This document shows positions 43,081 through 51,570 of a DNA stretch of 64,000 nt, in pieces (position 1 is the stretch's first letter; every line of letters begins with the position of its first letter). Origin of the DNA: Rhodococcoides fascians NBRC 12155 = LMG 3623 (GTDB lineage Bacteria; Actinomycetota; Actinomycetes; Mycobacteriales; Mycobacteriaceae); contig NZ_BCWW01000011.1 in NCBI RefSeq assembly GCF_001894785.1, forward strand, positions 154,872 through 218,871, written 5' to 3'. The notes under the pieces are model-generated. The model had not been told where the DNA came from and did not search any database. It was given only the letters and a program-made list of their open reading frames with translations. The position numbers were made by a program, and so were the translations under genes.

Positions 43081-44510
43081 CAGACCCGAGCCTCGCCTGC
43101 GACTACCTCGGTGGGTTCGTCGACCAGGGTGTCGAGTTCGCGGCCCTTGGTCTCGGGTGCGAAGTACGCCATCCAGATCACCGCGAACAACACGAACGCG
43201 GTGACGATGCCGAAGGTCAACGGCAGACCCAGGATCGGCCACATGACGGAGCCGAAAAGCAGCGGCGCAAAGCCCGTGGCCACCCGACTGACCGAGGAGG
43301 CGTACCCGAATCCCGAGGCGCGAATGTTGGTGGGATACAACTCCGACACGTAGCAGTACAGCACGGGGATGGTCAGCTGGATGACGAATCCGAAGATGCC
43401 GAGCCAGATCAGCGCTGCCGATTGAATGTCGAGCATGACGGCGAACATGACCAGCGCACTGCCGGCGATCGGGCCGGACAGTCCGATGACCCACTTGCGT
43501 CCGAAGATCTCGACGATGAACGCGGAGGTGAGCACACCGACGATACCGACTCCGGTCATGAGCGTCGTACCGGCGAAGGCCGCGAATTCCCCGTAGCCCT
43601 CGGCCCGCAGGATGGACGGCATCCAACTCAGCGCGGCGTAGTACAGCAGCATGATCGACACGAACAGCATCCACGCTGCGGCAGTGATACGTGGGCTGTA
43701 GCGCCACACCGATTTCAGCTGCGTCAGAGCAGCTTTCATGCCGCCTGGACCCTTCGGGGCGGTATCGGCGACGATGACGTACTCGACGGCGTCCGATCCG
43801 GTACGAGTCACCATGTCGTCTATGACGGCACGGGCCTCGACTTCACGTCCGACCTTGGCGAGGTAGATCGGCGACTCCGGGATGCCGCGCCGGACCCAGA
43901 ACAGCAGCAGCGCAGGCAGAACCATGAACAGCAGCATGTAGCGCCAGCGAACATCGCCGTCGATCGGGACGAGCAGTGTTGCCACGACGCCACAGATGGT
44001 GGCACCGATCGGCCACCAGACGTCCATCGCGGACAGAATCTTGCCGCGAATGCGACGTGGCGAGAATTCGCTGACCAACGCGTAGTCCACCGGGATGCAG
44101 CCGCCGAGGCCGAACCCTGCGAGGAACCTCAGAACGATGAAGATCTCGAAGCTCGGTGCGAAAGCACCGAGGACCGAGAACAGCGCAAAGATCAACAGCG
44201 TCAACGAGAATGCGCGTTTTCGCCCGACGCGGTCGGCGATCGTTCCCCACACGACGGCTCCGACGGCCATACCGATCAGGTTGCCGGTGGCGACGAGACC
44301 GCGCTCGGCCTGGGACAGATCCCAGTAACTTCCGAGCAGGGGCGTCAAGAAGCCGTTCAGCGCCACGTCCCAGGCGTCGAACATGTAACCCAGCCCGCCG
44401 ATGACGAAGATCTTGCCCTGCACTCCCCATTTCCAGGGGAGCTCCTGTACTACCTGATCACCAGTCTTCATCGCAGCCTCCGGCTCGGTGTTGTGGTCCG
44501 AGATCGTCAT
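43080..44510 (-). CDS. MFS transporter, aromatic acid/niacin-type symporter
   Basis: 476 residues from the ATG at 44510 (ATG at 44471 is an alternative). Twelve-helix sugar/aromatic-acid family layout with the loop 2-3 motif GTIADRVGRKRAFSL. Also present are DYALVSEFSPRRIRGK and SELYPTNIRASGFGY. The opening GYMFDAWDVALNGFLTPLL resembles the aromatic acid:H+ symporter and NiaP groups, whose members import nicotinate, benzoate or hydroxybenzoates. It lies between the monooxygenase and molybdenum hydroxylase genes, so it should import the pathway substrate. Confidence 0.88.
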   Translation of the reverse strand: MTISDHNTEPEAAMKTGDQVVQELPWKWGVQGKIFVIGGLGYMFDAWDVALNGFLTPLLGSYWDLSQAERGLVATGNLIGMAVGAVVWGTIADRVGRKRAFSLTLLIFALFSVLGAFAPSFEIFIVLRFLAGFGLGGCIPVDYALVSEFSPRRIRGKILSAMDVWWPIGATICGVVATLLVPIDGDVRWRYMLLFMVLPALLLFWVRRGIPESPIYLAKVGREVEARAVIDDMVTRTGSDAVEYVIVADTAPKGPGGMKAALTQLKSVWRYSPRITAAAWMLFVSIMLLYYAALSWMPSILRAEGYGEFAAFAGTTLMTGVGIVGVLTSAFIVEIFGRKWVIGLSGPIAGSALVMFAVMLDIQSAALIWLGIFGFVIQLTIPVLYCYVSELYPTNIRASGFGYASSVSRVATGFAPLLFGSVMWPILGLPLTFGIVTAFVLFAVIWMAYFAPETKGRELDTLVDEPTEVVAGEARV

Positions 44511-45766
44511 CGGACGAACGAGTAATGGAATTTCTCGTCGTCGCTGTCGTCGAGCGGTGTACCGCTCCACAGCCAGTCGTACGAGATGTCGGACTCCCCA
44601 TCGAACGACGCCAGTGTCGCGTCCCGCTTCTGCTGCTCGGGTCCATCGGGTATGTGGTAGAAAGTCTTGTTCTGCAGGCTCGCATCCTGCACCATCCGCG
44701 CGTGCCGGGCCCGGCGAAAGACGTAGCGCGCCAATGCGTCGTCGATTCCGCCCGCGCTCACCTTCGCGAGTTCCTCGGCGAGCACCGCCGCATCTTCCAT
44801 TGCCTGCGATGCGCCCTGCGCCTGGTACGGCAGCATGGCGTGGCACGCATCGCCCAGCAGCGCGACGCGGCCGTCGGTCCAACGCGGGTCGGGTCTGCGG
44901 TAGTAGAGCGCCTGGCACAGCACGTTCTCGTCGGCCTTGGACAGCATCGCGTGGGCGCGGTCGTCCCAGTCCGGGAACGTCGCCATCAGTTCCTCGGGCC
45001 CGACGAGCCGCGGTCCGCCGTCACGTACTTCATCCGTACACGGTGCCAACGCAACGACATTGAGGTACTCGCCGTTGCGGATCATGTAGTGCACCAGGTG
45101 ACGGTCGGGTCCATACCAGATGGTGCTCTGGTAGCGATCTACGAGCCAGCGGGTTGCCGGATCCTTGACGATACGGTCGCCGGGAATGAGTGCGCGATAC
45201 GCCATTTCGCCGGAGAACACCAGCGTGTCGGGCAGGCCGATGAGATCGCGTACCGTCGAGCGGATTCCGTCGGCTCCGATGAGCAGATCCGATTCGTACC
45301 GTCGTCCCGCTCCGGTGACTGCGACGGGCCGCATCGGGTCGGTGCGGTCGACCTCGACGACCTTCGCGTCGGTCTCGAACACTACAACCGGGCCGGGGCC
45401 GTCGGGGTCGAGGCACTGCGCATGAATGGCAGAGTGCAGGTCTGCGCGGTGGTAGTGCCAGTACGGCGCGTTGAACGTCTTCTTGCAGTATTCGCCGAGC
45501 GCGGTGAGCGCGATGACCTTCCCGTTCTCCCAGCGCCTGCGCACCTGATCCATCGGCTCGGTTTTGATCTCTTCGAGTTTCTCTCGCATACCGAGGGCGA
45601 TGAGAATGCGGCTGGCGTTCGGTGCGGTCTGGATGCCTGCTCCGACCTCGCCGAGCTCGGCGGCGGCTTCGAGTACCGTCACCTTGATTCCTCTGTGCCG
45701 CAGCGAAAGCGCTGCAGTCAGCCCGCCCAGGCCGCCGCCGGCGACGACCACTTCGATCGAAGCCAT
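44507..45766 (-). CDS. FAD-dependent aromatic monooxygenase, 6-hydroxynicotinate 3-monooxygenase-like
   Basis: 419 residues. Group A flavoprotein hydroxylase: N-terminal Rossmann VVVAGGGLGGLTAALSLRH, the DG-type motif LLIGADGIRSTVR, and C-terminal GDACHAMLPYQAQGASQAMEDA. Length and motifs match salicylate/6-hydroxynicotinate hydroxylases (NicC), which do a decarboxylating ring hydroxylation. In this operon, making 2,5-dihydroxypyridine for the NicX-like enzyme next door is the fitting role. Other ring acids remain possible. It overlaps the MFS start by four bases. Confidence 0.85.
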   Translation of the reverse strand: MASIEVVVAGGGLGGLTAALSLRHRGIKVTVLEAAAELGEVGAGIQTAPNASRILIALGMREKLEEIKTEPMDQVRRRWENGKVIALTALGEYCKKTFNAPYWHYHRADLHSAIHAQCLDPDGPGPVVVFETDAKVVEVDRTDPMRPVAVTGAGRRYESDLLIGADGIRSTVRDLIGLPDTLVFSGEMAYRALIPGDRIVKDPATRWLVDRYQSTIWYGPDRHLVHYMIRNGEYLNVVALAPCTDEVRDGGPRLVGPEELMATFPDWDDRAHAMLSKADENVLCQALYYRRPDPRWTDGRVALLGDACHAMLPYQAQGASQAMEDAAVLAEELAKVSAGGIDDALARYVFRRARHARMVQDASLQNKTFYHIPDGPEQQKRDATLASFDGESDISYDWLWSGTPLDDSDDEKFHYSFVR

Positions 45767-45767
45767 G

Positions 45768-46799
45768 TCAGTTCTCCACCAATCGACCTTCGGTGACGAC
45801 GTCGATGCCGTCGATGGATACCGTGCAGGCGCGCATTCCGATGTCGAGGTGTGCGTATGAGTCTCGGCCGAGTACAGGGTGCGGGCCGGTGGACCACAGG
45901 AAGCTGCCGGCGAACGCTCGCGCGTCCATACCCATGATGTCGTCCTTGCCGTACATCGCGGCCGCGAACCAGTCGCCGGTCTTCATCAAGCCCCAGCCCA
46001 TGTGGGACAGGTAGCGCGCCCACTTGTCGTTGGAGTCGGCGAAGAACATGTTGAGCAGTGCAGCTTCACCGCCGCCGGTCACCTCGTCGATGTGGCCGTT
46101 GGTGACCGTCAGCGTCGTCTCGTCCCGGACGTATTCCTTGAACGGCAACAAGATATCGCCCTCGGACAGCACGATCTTTCCGTTCGAGATCTCCGGCCAA
46201 CACAACACCATGGTGGACGGCCAGTGATCCCAGCGGCCCTTGTCGTCGGCGAAGCCCACCTGGAACTCGGGCTGCGAATTGCTCAGTTGCACGGTGAGAT
46301 CGGTACCGGCTTCGTTGGTGATGCGCATGGTCGAACCGTTGCGGATCAGATCGACGCCTGCCTGGACCCGCTCCTTGTCGCCGTCCTGCGGCATATTCCT
46401 GATAAGCACGTCCGGGGCGTCGCACACGAAGATGATGCGTGTTCCGGCGGCCAGGATCTCTTGCTGGATAGGCGCGTGAATGAAGCCCTCGCTGGTCAGA
46501 TCGACCACGAGATCAGCTCCCTTGAGCATGTCCTGTGCGACCGAACTGTTCATGACCGACACAAGACCGGGGCCCGCACCGGTGTGGGTGCTCGGCATCG
46601 GTGCCGGACTGCCGCCGGGAACGGTGGCCGAAAGTACCTGTGCCCCCAAACTTTGAGCCGCTCCGAAGGCAGCCGAGACGTAATCCCCACGGCTCGAAGG
46701 CTCCGCGAGAATCACCACCTGCTCTCCTGGCTGCACTTTGCACAGCTCGAGCTGACGGGTGAACGCGCGCAGGAGATCAGCTGATCGCAGATCGAACAT
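45768..46799 (-). CDS. nicX: NicX-like 2,5-dihydroxypyridine 5,6-dioxygenase (M29-like fold)
   Basis: 343 residues from the ATG at 46799, with AGAGGA upstream. The whole length fits the NicX branch of M29-like proteins: LCKVQPGEQVVILAEPSS, then GEAALLNMFFADSNDKWARYLSHMGWG and HPVLGRDSYAHLDIGM, which carry the metal-binding His/Asp/Glu. NicX opens 2,5-dihydroxypyridine to N-formylmaleamate using iron and O2. Relatives in the fold are aminopeptidases, so the assignment rests partly on the adjacent NicC-like gene. Overlaps the nitrilase gene end by 23 bases. Confidence 0.75.
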   Translation of the reverse strand: MFDLRSADLLRAFTRQLELCKVQPGEQVVILAEPSSRGDYVSAAFGAAQSLGAQVLSATVPGGSPAPMPSTHTGAGPGLVSVMNSSVAQDMLKGADLVVDLTSEGFIHAPIQQEILAAGTRIIFVCDAPDVLIRNMPQDGDKERVQAGVDLIRNGSTMRITNEAGTDLTVQLSNSQPEFQVGFADDKGRWDHWPSTMVLCWPEISNGKIVLSEGDILLPFKEYVRDETTLTVTNGHIDEVTGGGEAALLNMFFADSNDKWARYLSHMGWGLMKTGDWFAAAMYGKDDIMGMDARAFAGSFLWSTGPHPVLGRDSYAHLDIGMRACTVSIDGIDVVTEGRLVEN

Positions 46800-47670
46800 C
46801 TCGGTTCCTCTCGTGAGGGTTCTCGGTTGAATCGTTCTCGGTGATTCCGCCCAGGCGGGCAAGGTCTTTCAGATAAGGAATGTCGTCGCGTGCGTCGAGC
46901 AACTCACGGCGAGTCACTGTTGCCGAGACCGATCCGACGCTCTCGTCCATCTCGACGATGGTGCGTCCTTGCGGTCCGACGATGACGCTGTGGCCCGCGA
47001 ACCGTGGGCCGTCGCCGGTCTGTCCGGTGAGTCCGGCGGCCGCGACGACGACGCCGTTCTCGAGTGCTCGGGAACGGGTGAGCAACTTCCACACGTGCAA
47101 ACGGACGTGTCCGAATGCCGACGGTACGGCGATCACATCGGCTCCTCGCTGGACGAGGTCGCGGACCGTCTCGGGGAACCCTGCCTCGTAGCAGATCACG
47201 ACGCCGATGGTGCCGAACGGAGTGCTGACCAGCAGTCCGCTCTCAGCGCCAGGAGTGAACACCGATTTCTCTCGGTCCCACAGAAAGCGCTTGTGTCCCA
47301 GAGCGATCAGGCCGCCCGGGCCCACGACGAGCGAGCTGTCGAAGACGATTCCGTCGGCATCACGAAACGCGATGGCCGTCACCAGAACCGTGTCGGTCTC
47401 GGCGGCCAGCGCTCCGAGTGCGGTCGACGTTCGACCGGGTACGGACTCTGCCATGGTTTCGACGCCGTCGAGATCGTAACCGCTGGCGAACAATTCGGGC
47501 AGAACGATCACCTTCGACCCGCTCGCGGCGAGAGCCTGCACCTCTGCGCGCACCGCGTCGATGTTCTGCTGCCAGGCTCCGATTCGCGAACCGGTCTGCA
47601 CCACAGCGATATCGAACGTATCGACAACCGACTCGGTGTCGACGCCGCGCAGCCGGGCCGAGGCGGTCAC
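46777..47670 (-). CDS. Nitrilase-superfamily amidohydrolase
   Basis: 297 residues from a GTG in a GTGA overlap. The Glu-Lys-Cys triad is VLPELFASGY, LGHKRFLWDRE and VICYEAGFPE. Typical carbon-nitrogen hydrolase of amidase/carbamoylase type. In the operon it would suit removal of the formyl or amide group after ring opening, in place of the NicD or NicF enzymes known elsewhere. This is inference; no motif fixes the substrate. Cytoplasmic, probably oligomeric. Confidence 0.85.
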   Translation of the reverse strand: MTASARLRGVDTESVVDTFDIAVVQTGSRIGAWQQNIDAVRAEVQALAASGSKVIVLPELFASGYDLDGVETMAESVPGRTSTALGALAAETDTVLVTAIAFRDADGIVFDSSLVVGPGGLIALGHKRFLWDREKSVFTPGAESGLLVSTPFGTIGVVICYEAGFPETVRDLVQRGADVIAVPSAFGHVRLHVWKLLTRSRALENGVVVAAAGLTGQTGDGPRFAGHSVIVGPQGRTIVEMDESVGSVSATVTRRELLDARDDIPYLKDLARLGGITENDSTENPHERNRDVRSAIS

Positions 47671-48299
47671 TGCGCCACCCGGTTCATGTCTGTGGTGTAG
47701 AACGGGCCAGCCAGCCTGCCGAGAAAACGGTGTTCGAGAGTATCGACGTGCAGGTCGGCAGTGAGCAGGCCAGGCCTACTGGTCACCGCCGTCACGGTCC
47801 CCAACACCAGAGTGTCCGTGCCGAGTGCAATTTCCTGCATCGTGCGGCATTCGAGAGACACCAGGGATTCGAGCACCGACGGGGCCTCGACCGACACCGA
47901 CGGCACCGCGGTCATGTGCGAGAGCTCGAATTCGTCGACACCGGCATCGACGGTGGCGAAACTCGCGGTCACCGCATCCACGGTGTCGGCGGACGGAATG
48001 TTGACGACGAATTCGCCGGTGTCGCGAATGTTGACCAGTGTGTCCTTGAGCTCTCCGGGGAACCCGATGCGTTCACCGATGGAGATCATCAGCGTCGCCG
48101 GATTGCGCGAGGCGACGTTGAAGAAGCTGAACGGTGCCAGGTTGCGGACGCCGTCGCCGGAAACGGTCGAGATCCATGCGATCGGACGAGGCTGCACCGC
48201 ACAGGACAGCAGTTTGTACACATCCCCCGACGACATCGATTCGATGTCGTGGCGGGTGCGATCCGTGAGCTCCAGAGAGTCGCCTACCTGGGAAGTCAT
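47667..48299 (-). CDS. Flavin reductase-like (FMN-binding split barrel) protein
   Basis: 210 residues from the ATG at 48299. The flavin reductase-like fold: CAVQPRPIAWISTVSGDGVRN split at IAWISTV, then APFSFFNVASRNPATLMIS and DTLVNIRDTGEFVVNI. The PRPIAW and FNV segments are typical of the family that reduces free flavin or acts on small flavin-dependent substrates. NicC-type hydroxylases usually reduce their own FAD, so its purpose here is unclear. Stop overlaps the nitrilase start. Confidence 0.85.
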   Translation of the reverse strand: MTSQVGDSLELTDRTRHDIESMSSGDVYKLLSCAVQPRPIAWISTVSGDGVRNLAPFSFFNVASRNPATLMISIGERIGFPGELKDTLVNIRDTGEFVVNIPSADTVDAVTASFATVDAGVDEFELSHMTAVPSVSVEAPSVLESLVSLECRTMQEIALGTDTLVLGTVTAVTSRPGLLTADLHVDTLEHRFLGRLAGPFYTTDMNRVAQ

Positions 48300-48338
48300 C
48301 GAAACGAGCCTTCTTTCGCTTGCAGTGCAACCGGTCGT

Positions 48339-48350
48339 GCAACCGATTGC
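48339..48350. promoter_or_regulatory. Second candidate LacI-type operator
   Basis: GCAACCGATTGC repeats the core of the operator at 49523 (GCAAACGATTGC) with one change. It lies about 40 bases upstream of the flavin-reductase gene inside the operon, next to another GTGCAACCGG half. It may allow looping or an internal promoter. Confidence 0.5.
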
Positions 48351-48458
48351 GTTGCCCTGACGATAGAGGGGTTTCTCGGTCGATGTCGAGCTTTGGGCCA
48401 CAAATCCGAAACCAATTAATGGCACCGTTACACGGGCACCGGCTGCGTAACCTGCGCC

Positions 48459-49493
48459 TTACTCGCCGCGCATCCCGGCCCTGGCCGTATCGATCGGACT
48501 GCCGTCTCGACGCGGCGGCCCGTACCCCTCCGAGGACCCGTCGACAATGCGAACCTCGTCCTCCCACGGAACCCGGTAGGTTCCGTCGGCGAGATCGCGG
48601 ACGTAGGTGTACGGGCAGTCACGCGCCCCTCCATCGAGCGCGGTGTACCCACGATGCCCCAGTTGATAGATGTTGTTCTCCACTCCCCACTCGCGACGTG
48701 CCGCGTCGGACCTGGCCGGCTCGATCGCCACGGTCACCACCCGATCGGGTGTGGAATCGCCGCGCTCGATGATCGTTCCTTCGTAGTCGCACACCATCGC
48801 CTCCCCCATCGACGGGATGCCGTTGCCGTCCTCCCCCGCCAGACAGACCGAGGCCGTGTACGCCAGGTTGTGGAATGCATTGGCCTCGTTGGTGATACGC
48901 CAGGACTGCCGAAGAGGGAACTTGTAGCCGGCCGTGCGCAGCAACACGTTGGCACCGCGGTAGCTCGCTTCACGGGCGACTTCGGGGAACATTCCGTCGT
49001 GACAGATCAACAGCGACAGCACCGAACCCTTCGGTCCCGGGCAGACCGGCAGACCGATGTCGCCGGGCTCCCACGGCTCCTTGGGCGTCCAGGGGTGAAG
49101 TTTGCGGACGTACAGGGCAATCTCACCCTGATCGTCGACGATTATTCCTGAGTTGAACGGCGCTCCCCCGGGGTTGCGTTCCATGATGCTGAAGCACCCC
49201 CACACCGTCGACTCACGGCACGCGTCGCGCAATCGCTCCACCTGCGGACCGTCCATGTCGCACATCACCTCGTCGGACGCCCACGACGATTTGCGTAGAC
49301 CGTGCAGCGAGTACTCCGGGAAGACCACGAGGTCGAGCGCCGCGAACCCGGCCTTCGCCTCGCGCAGCTGCCTGCACACGCGATCGGTCGTCGCGTCGAC
49401 ATCGTCCAAGCTCGTGATCAGCGGAACCTGCTGCTGAACCAGGCCGAGCGTGAGTGACGTCGGCGACGGATTGAGACCACCCAAACCTGTCAT
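48459..49493 (-). CDS. Formamidase/aliphatic amidase-like nitrilase-superfamily enzyme
   Basis: 344 residues from the ATG at 49493, with AGGAAC upstream. The triad is visible as VVFPEYSLHG (Glu), VRKLHPWTPKEPW (Lys) and LLICHDGMFPEVA (Cys). The ICHDGMFPE context is that of AmiF formamidases rather than AmiE (ICDDGNYPE). First gene of the operon, so it may be needed most. Releasing formate/ammonia from a formyl amide such as N-formylmaleamate would suit the pathway, but plain formamide is possible. Confidence 0.85.
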   Translation of the reverse strand: MTGLGGLNPSPTSLTLGLVQQQVPLITSLDDVDATTDRVCRQLREAKAGFAALDLVVFPEYSLHGLRKSSWASDEVMCDMDGPQVERLRDACRESTVWGCFSIMERNPGGAPFNSGIIVDDQGEIALYVRKLHPWTPKEPWEPGDIGLPVCPGPKGSVLSLLICHDGMFPEVAREASYRGANVLLRTAGYKFPLRQSWRITNEANAFHNLAYTASVCLAGEDGNGIPSMGEAMVCDYEGTIIERGDSTPDRVVTVAIEPARSDAARREWGVENNIYQLGHRGYTALDGGARDCPYTYVRDLADGTYRVPWEDEVRIVDGSSEGYGPPRRDGSPIDTARAGMRGE

Positions 49494-49522
49494 CGAATGT
49501 CCGTTCCTAGAGGGCAACTTGT

Positions 49523-49540
49523 TGCGCAAACGATTGCGCA
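49523..49540. promoter_or_regulatory. LacI-type operator between divergent promoters
   Basis: TGCGCAAACGATTGCGCA is an 18-bp dyad with central CG and one mismatched pair, the standard LacI-family layout. It lies 29 bases before the formamidase start and 65 before the LacI gene. It should be the site of that regulator. GCAACTTGTTGC just beside it (49514-49525) is a further small dyad. Confidence 0.75.
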
Positions 49541-49605
49541 CGGTGCTAGCTTAGGGGTCATCAGGGGTCGGGGCAGCGCCGACGGAGGATCGAGGGGAAC
49601 CGCCA

Positions 49606-50676
49606 GTGGACAGCACCAGTTCGGGGAGCGTCACGCTCAAAACGGTCGCAGCGGCTGCGGGAGTGCATGTTTCGACCGTCTCCCGTGCTTTGCGACGCGT
49701 TGCGCTCGACCCGGCAGGTGCGAGCGCCGGAGATCTGCGATTGTTCGAGCTGGCCCGCGATATGGACTACGTTCCCAACCCCAACGCGGCGAGCTTGACC
49801 ACCAAGAAATCCACTGCGTTCGGAGTACTCGTCCCGCGATTGACCGATGTGGTGCTCTCTGCGATGTACGACGCCATCGAGGAAACAGCGAATCGTGCCG
49901 GGTACGAGACCTTCGTCGCCAACACCCACGACGATCCGATTCAGCAGCGTCGACGCATCGACCTTTTGCTCGGCCGCAACGTCGACGGCCTCATCTTCGG
50001 CGATGCTCGCCTCGACAGCGAGAACCTCGAAAACCTCCAGCGCCGAGGGATCAAGTTCGTGCTCATCAGCCGCAGATACCCGGGAATGACCTCCGTGACG
50101 TGCGACGACCATCGGGGCGGCTACCTCGCCGGTGAGCACCTGGCCGGACTGGGCCACACCCGAGTGGGGATCGTGTCCGGCCCGGCGTGGGCCAGCACCG
50201 GAATCGACCGATTGGAGGGCTGCCGCGCTGCCCTCCGCGACGCAGGCATCGACGTTCCGGACGAGTACGTGCGGGAAGAGGGGTTCGATCCCGATGCCGG
50301 AAGGCGCGGGGCGAGCGCCCTTCTGTCACTGCCGACTCCCCCGACGGCGATCTTCGCGACCAACGACTTCAGTGCCATCGGAGCGCTCGGCGTGCTGCGT
50401 GAGTCGGGTCTGCAGCCAGGACGCGACGTAGCCGTCGTCGGCTACAACGACATCTCGATCTGCAGCGAGTTGACCGTTCCGTTGACGACGATTCACAGCC
50501 CACACCGCGAAATCGGCACGCGCGCAGCAGAGATGCTGCTGGCGGTCACCCATGGACTTCCGGTGTCCTCGATGGCGTTGACACCGACCCTCGTCGTGCG
50601 CGACTCGACGGTTCCAGGACGGAGTCGTTTCTCACCCGTCGAGAGGACGACCGCGGATCAACGCGTCGGTACGTGA
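49606..50676 (+). CDS. LacI-family transcriptional regulator
   Basis: 356 residues from a GTG at 49606. The N-terminal LacI HTH and hinge are VTLKTVAAAAGVHVSTVSRAL then RDMDYVPNPNAASL. The periplasmic-binding-like ligand domain follows (FGVLVPRLTDVVLSAMYDAIEE; GLIFGDARLDS; AIFATNDFSAIGALGVL; VAVVGYNDISICSELTVPLTT). It is divergent from the N-heterocycle operon and has an 18-bp dyad between. It most likely represses that operon and itself until a pathway compound binds. Its 3' end overlaps the convergent kinase gene by 45 bases. Confidence 0.93.
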   Translation: MDSTSSGSVTLKTVAAAAGVHVSTVSRALRRVALDPAGASAGDLRLFELARDMDYVPNPNAASLTTKKSTAFGVLVPRLTDVVLSAMYDAIEETANRAGYETFVANTHDDPIQQRRRIDLLLGRNVDGLIFGDARLDSENLENLQRRGIKFVLISRRYPGMTSVTCDDHRGGYLAGEHLAGLGHTRVGIVSGPAWASTGIDRLEGCRAALRDAGIDVPDEYVREEGFDPDAGRRGASALLSLPTPPTAIFATNDFSAIGALGVLRESGLQPGRDVAVVGYNDISICSELTVPLTTIHSPHREIGTRAAEMLLAVTHGLPVSSMALTPTLVVRDSTVPGRSRFSPVERTTADQRVGT

Positions 50677-51570
50677 CCGAGGCGGAGCCGTCGCCGGTCC
50701 TCGCTCGGTAACCGCAAGTGCTGCAGCAGCATTGGCCCGCAGCGCCGCGTCGTACAGACCGAGCCCACGGGACAGCCCTGCCAACAACACCCCGGCGTGA
50801 GCATCGCCCGCGCCGTTCGAGTCCACCGCCTGCACCTCGAACCCCGGAACCGATTGCGACGTCCGTCTACCGCCCGCGATTCGACAACCGTCCGGACCGG
50901 TACGGAGTACCACCGCCGCATCGGGCCGCACCCTCGTCACCAATTCGGCCGCGATGGATTCGATATCGACCTCATCCGTCATGAGCATGCCCTCGCGTAG
51001 ATTCACGCTCACGATGTCGGCACGGGCGAGAACGGCGTCCACCACGTCGCGGTTCAGCGTGGCGATCAATGGAGACGGATCGAACAGCACCGTGACGTCC
51101 GCGGGAAGCGTCGGCAGCCACGCGGTCAATGCTGCGGCGTTGCTCTCGTGCGCCAGCCCGTAGCCGGTGACGTACACCAAGTCTGCACTCCGCACCCCTG
51201 CCGCCTCGAGGTCCCCGACACCAAGTTCCGCCTCGGCCCCCGGGTAGGTCACGAACGTGCGCTCGGTGTTCGCATCGACGAGGGCGATACAGAACCCCGA
51301 GTCCTGTTCAGACGGTGCGGTATTGACTATGCGGGCACCGCTGGCGGACAGAGCTTCGCGGACGATCGAACCATAGTGACCGGACCCGTATCTGCCGGCG
51401 AAGATCACCGGCAGATCATCACGAATCGCGGCGACCATCACGTTGAGTCCACCGCCCGCGGTCTCGTTCAGTGACGTCGCTACGACGTCACCTCCCGGAA
51501 CCGGCACTTCGGGTACGGCCATCACCACGTCGACGATCACCTGACCGGTATGGATCAGTCGCGGACTCAC
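50632..51570 (-). CDS. PfkB/ribokinase-family sugar kinase
   Basis: 312 residues from a GTG in a GTGA overlap with the permease. PfkB features: GGDVVATSLNETAGGGLNVMVAA split at the GG substrate region, and the C-terminal ATP/anion-hole motif DSNGAGDAHAGVLLAGL with catalytic Asp. It phosphorylates a sugar or nucleoside hydroxyl. With an ADP-ribosylglycohydrolase, a base permease and a GntR regulator in one operon, it is the counterpart of YegV in the enterobacterial yegTUVW set. The probable substrate is a free pentose or the nucleoside itself. Confidence 0.87.
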   Translation of the reverse strand: MSPRLIHTGQVIVDVVMAVPEVPVPGGDVVATSLNETAGGGLNVMVAAIRDDLPVIFAGRYGSGHYGSIVREALSASGARIVNTAPSEQDSGFCIALVDANTERTFVTYPGAEAELGVGDLEAAGVRSADLVYVTGYGLAHESNAAALTAWLPTLPADVTVLFDPSPLIATLNRDVVDAVLARADIVSVNLREGMLMTDEVDIESIAAELVTRVRPDAAVVLRTGPDGCRIAGGRRTSQSVPGFEVQAVDSNGAGDAHAGVLLAGLSRGLGLYDAALRANAAAALAVTERGPATAPPRSRTDALIRGRPLDG

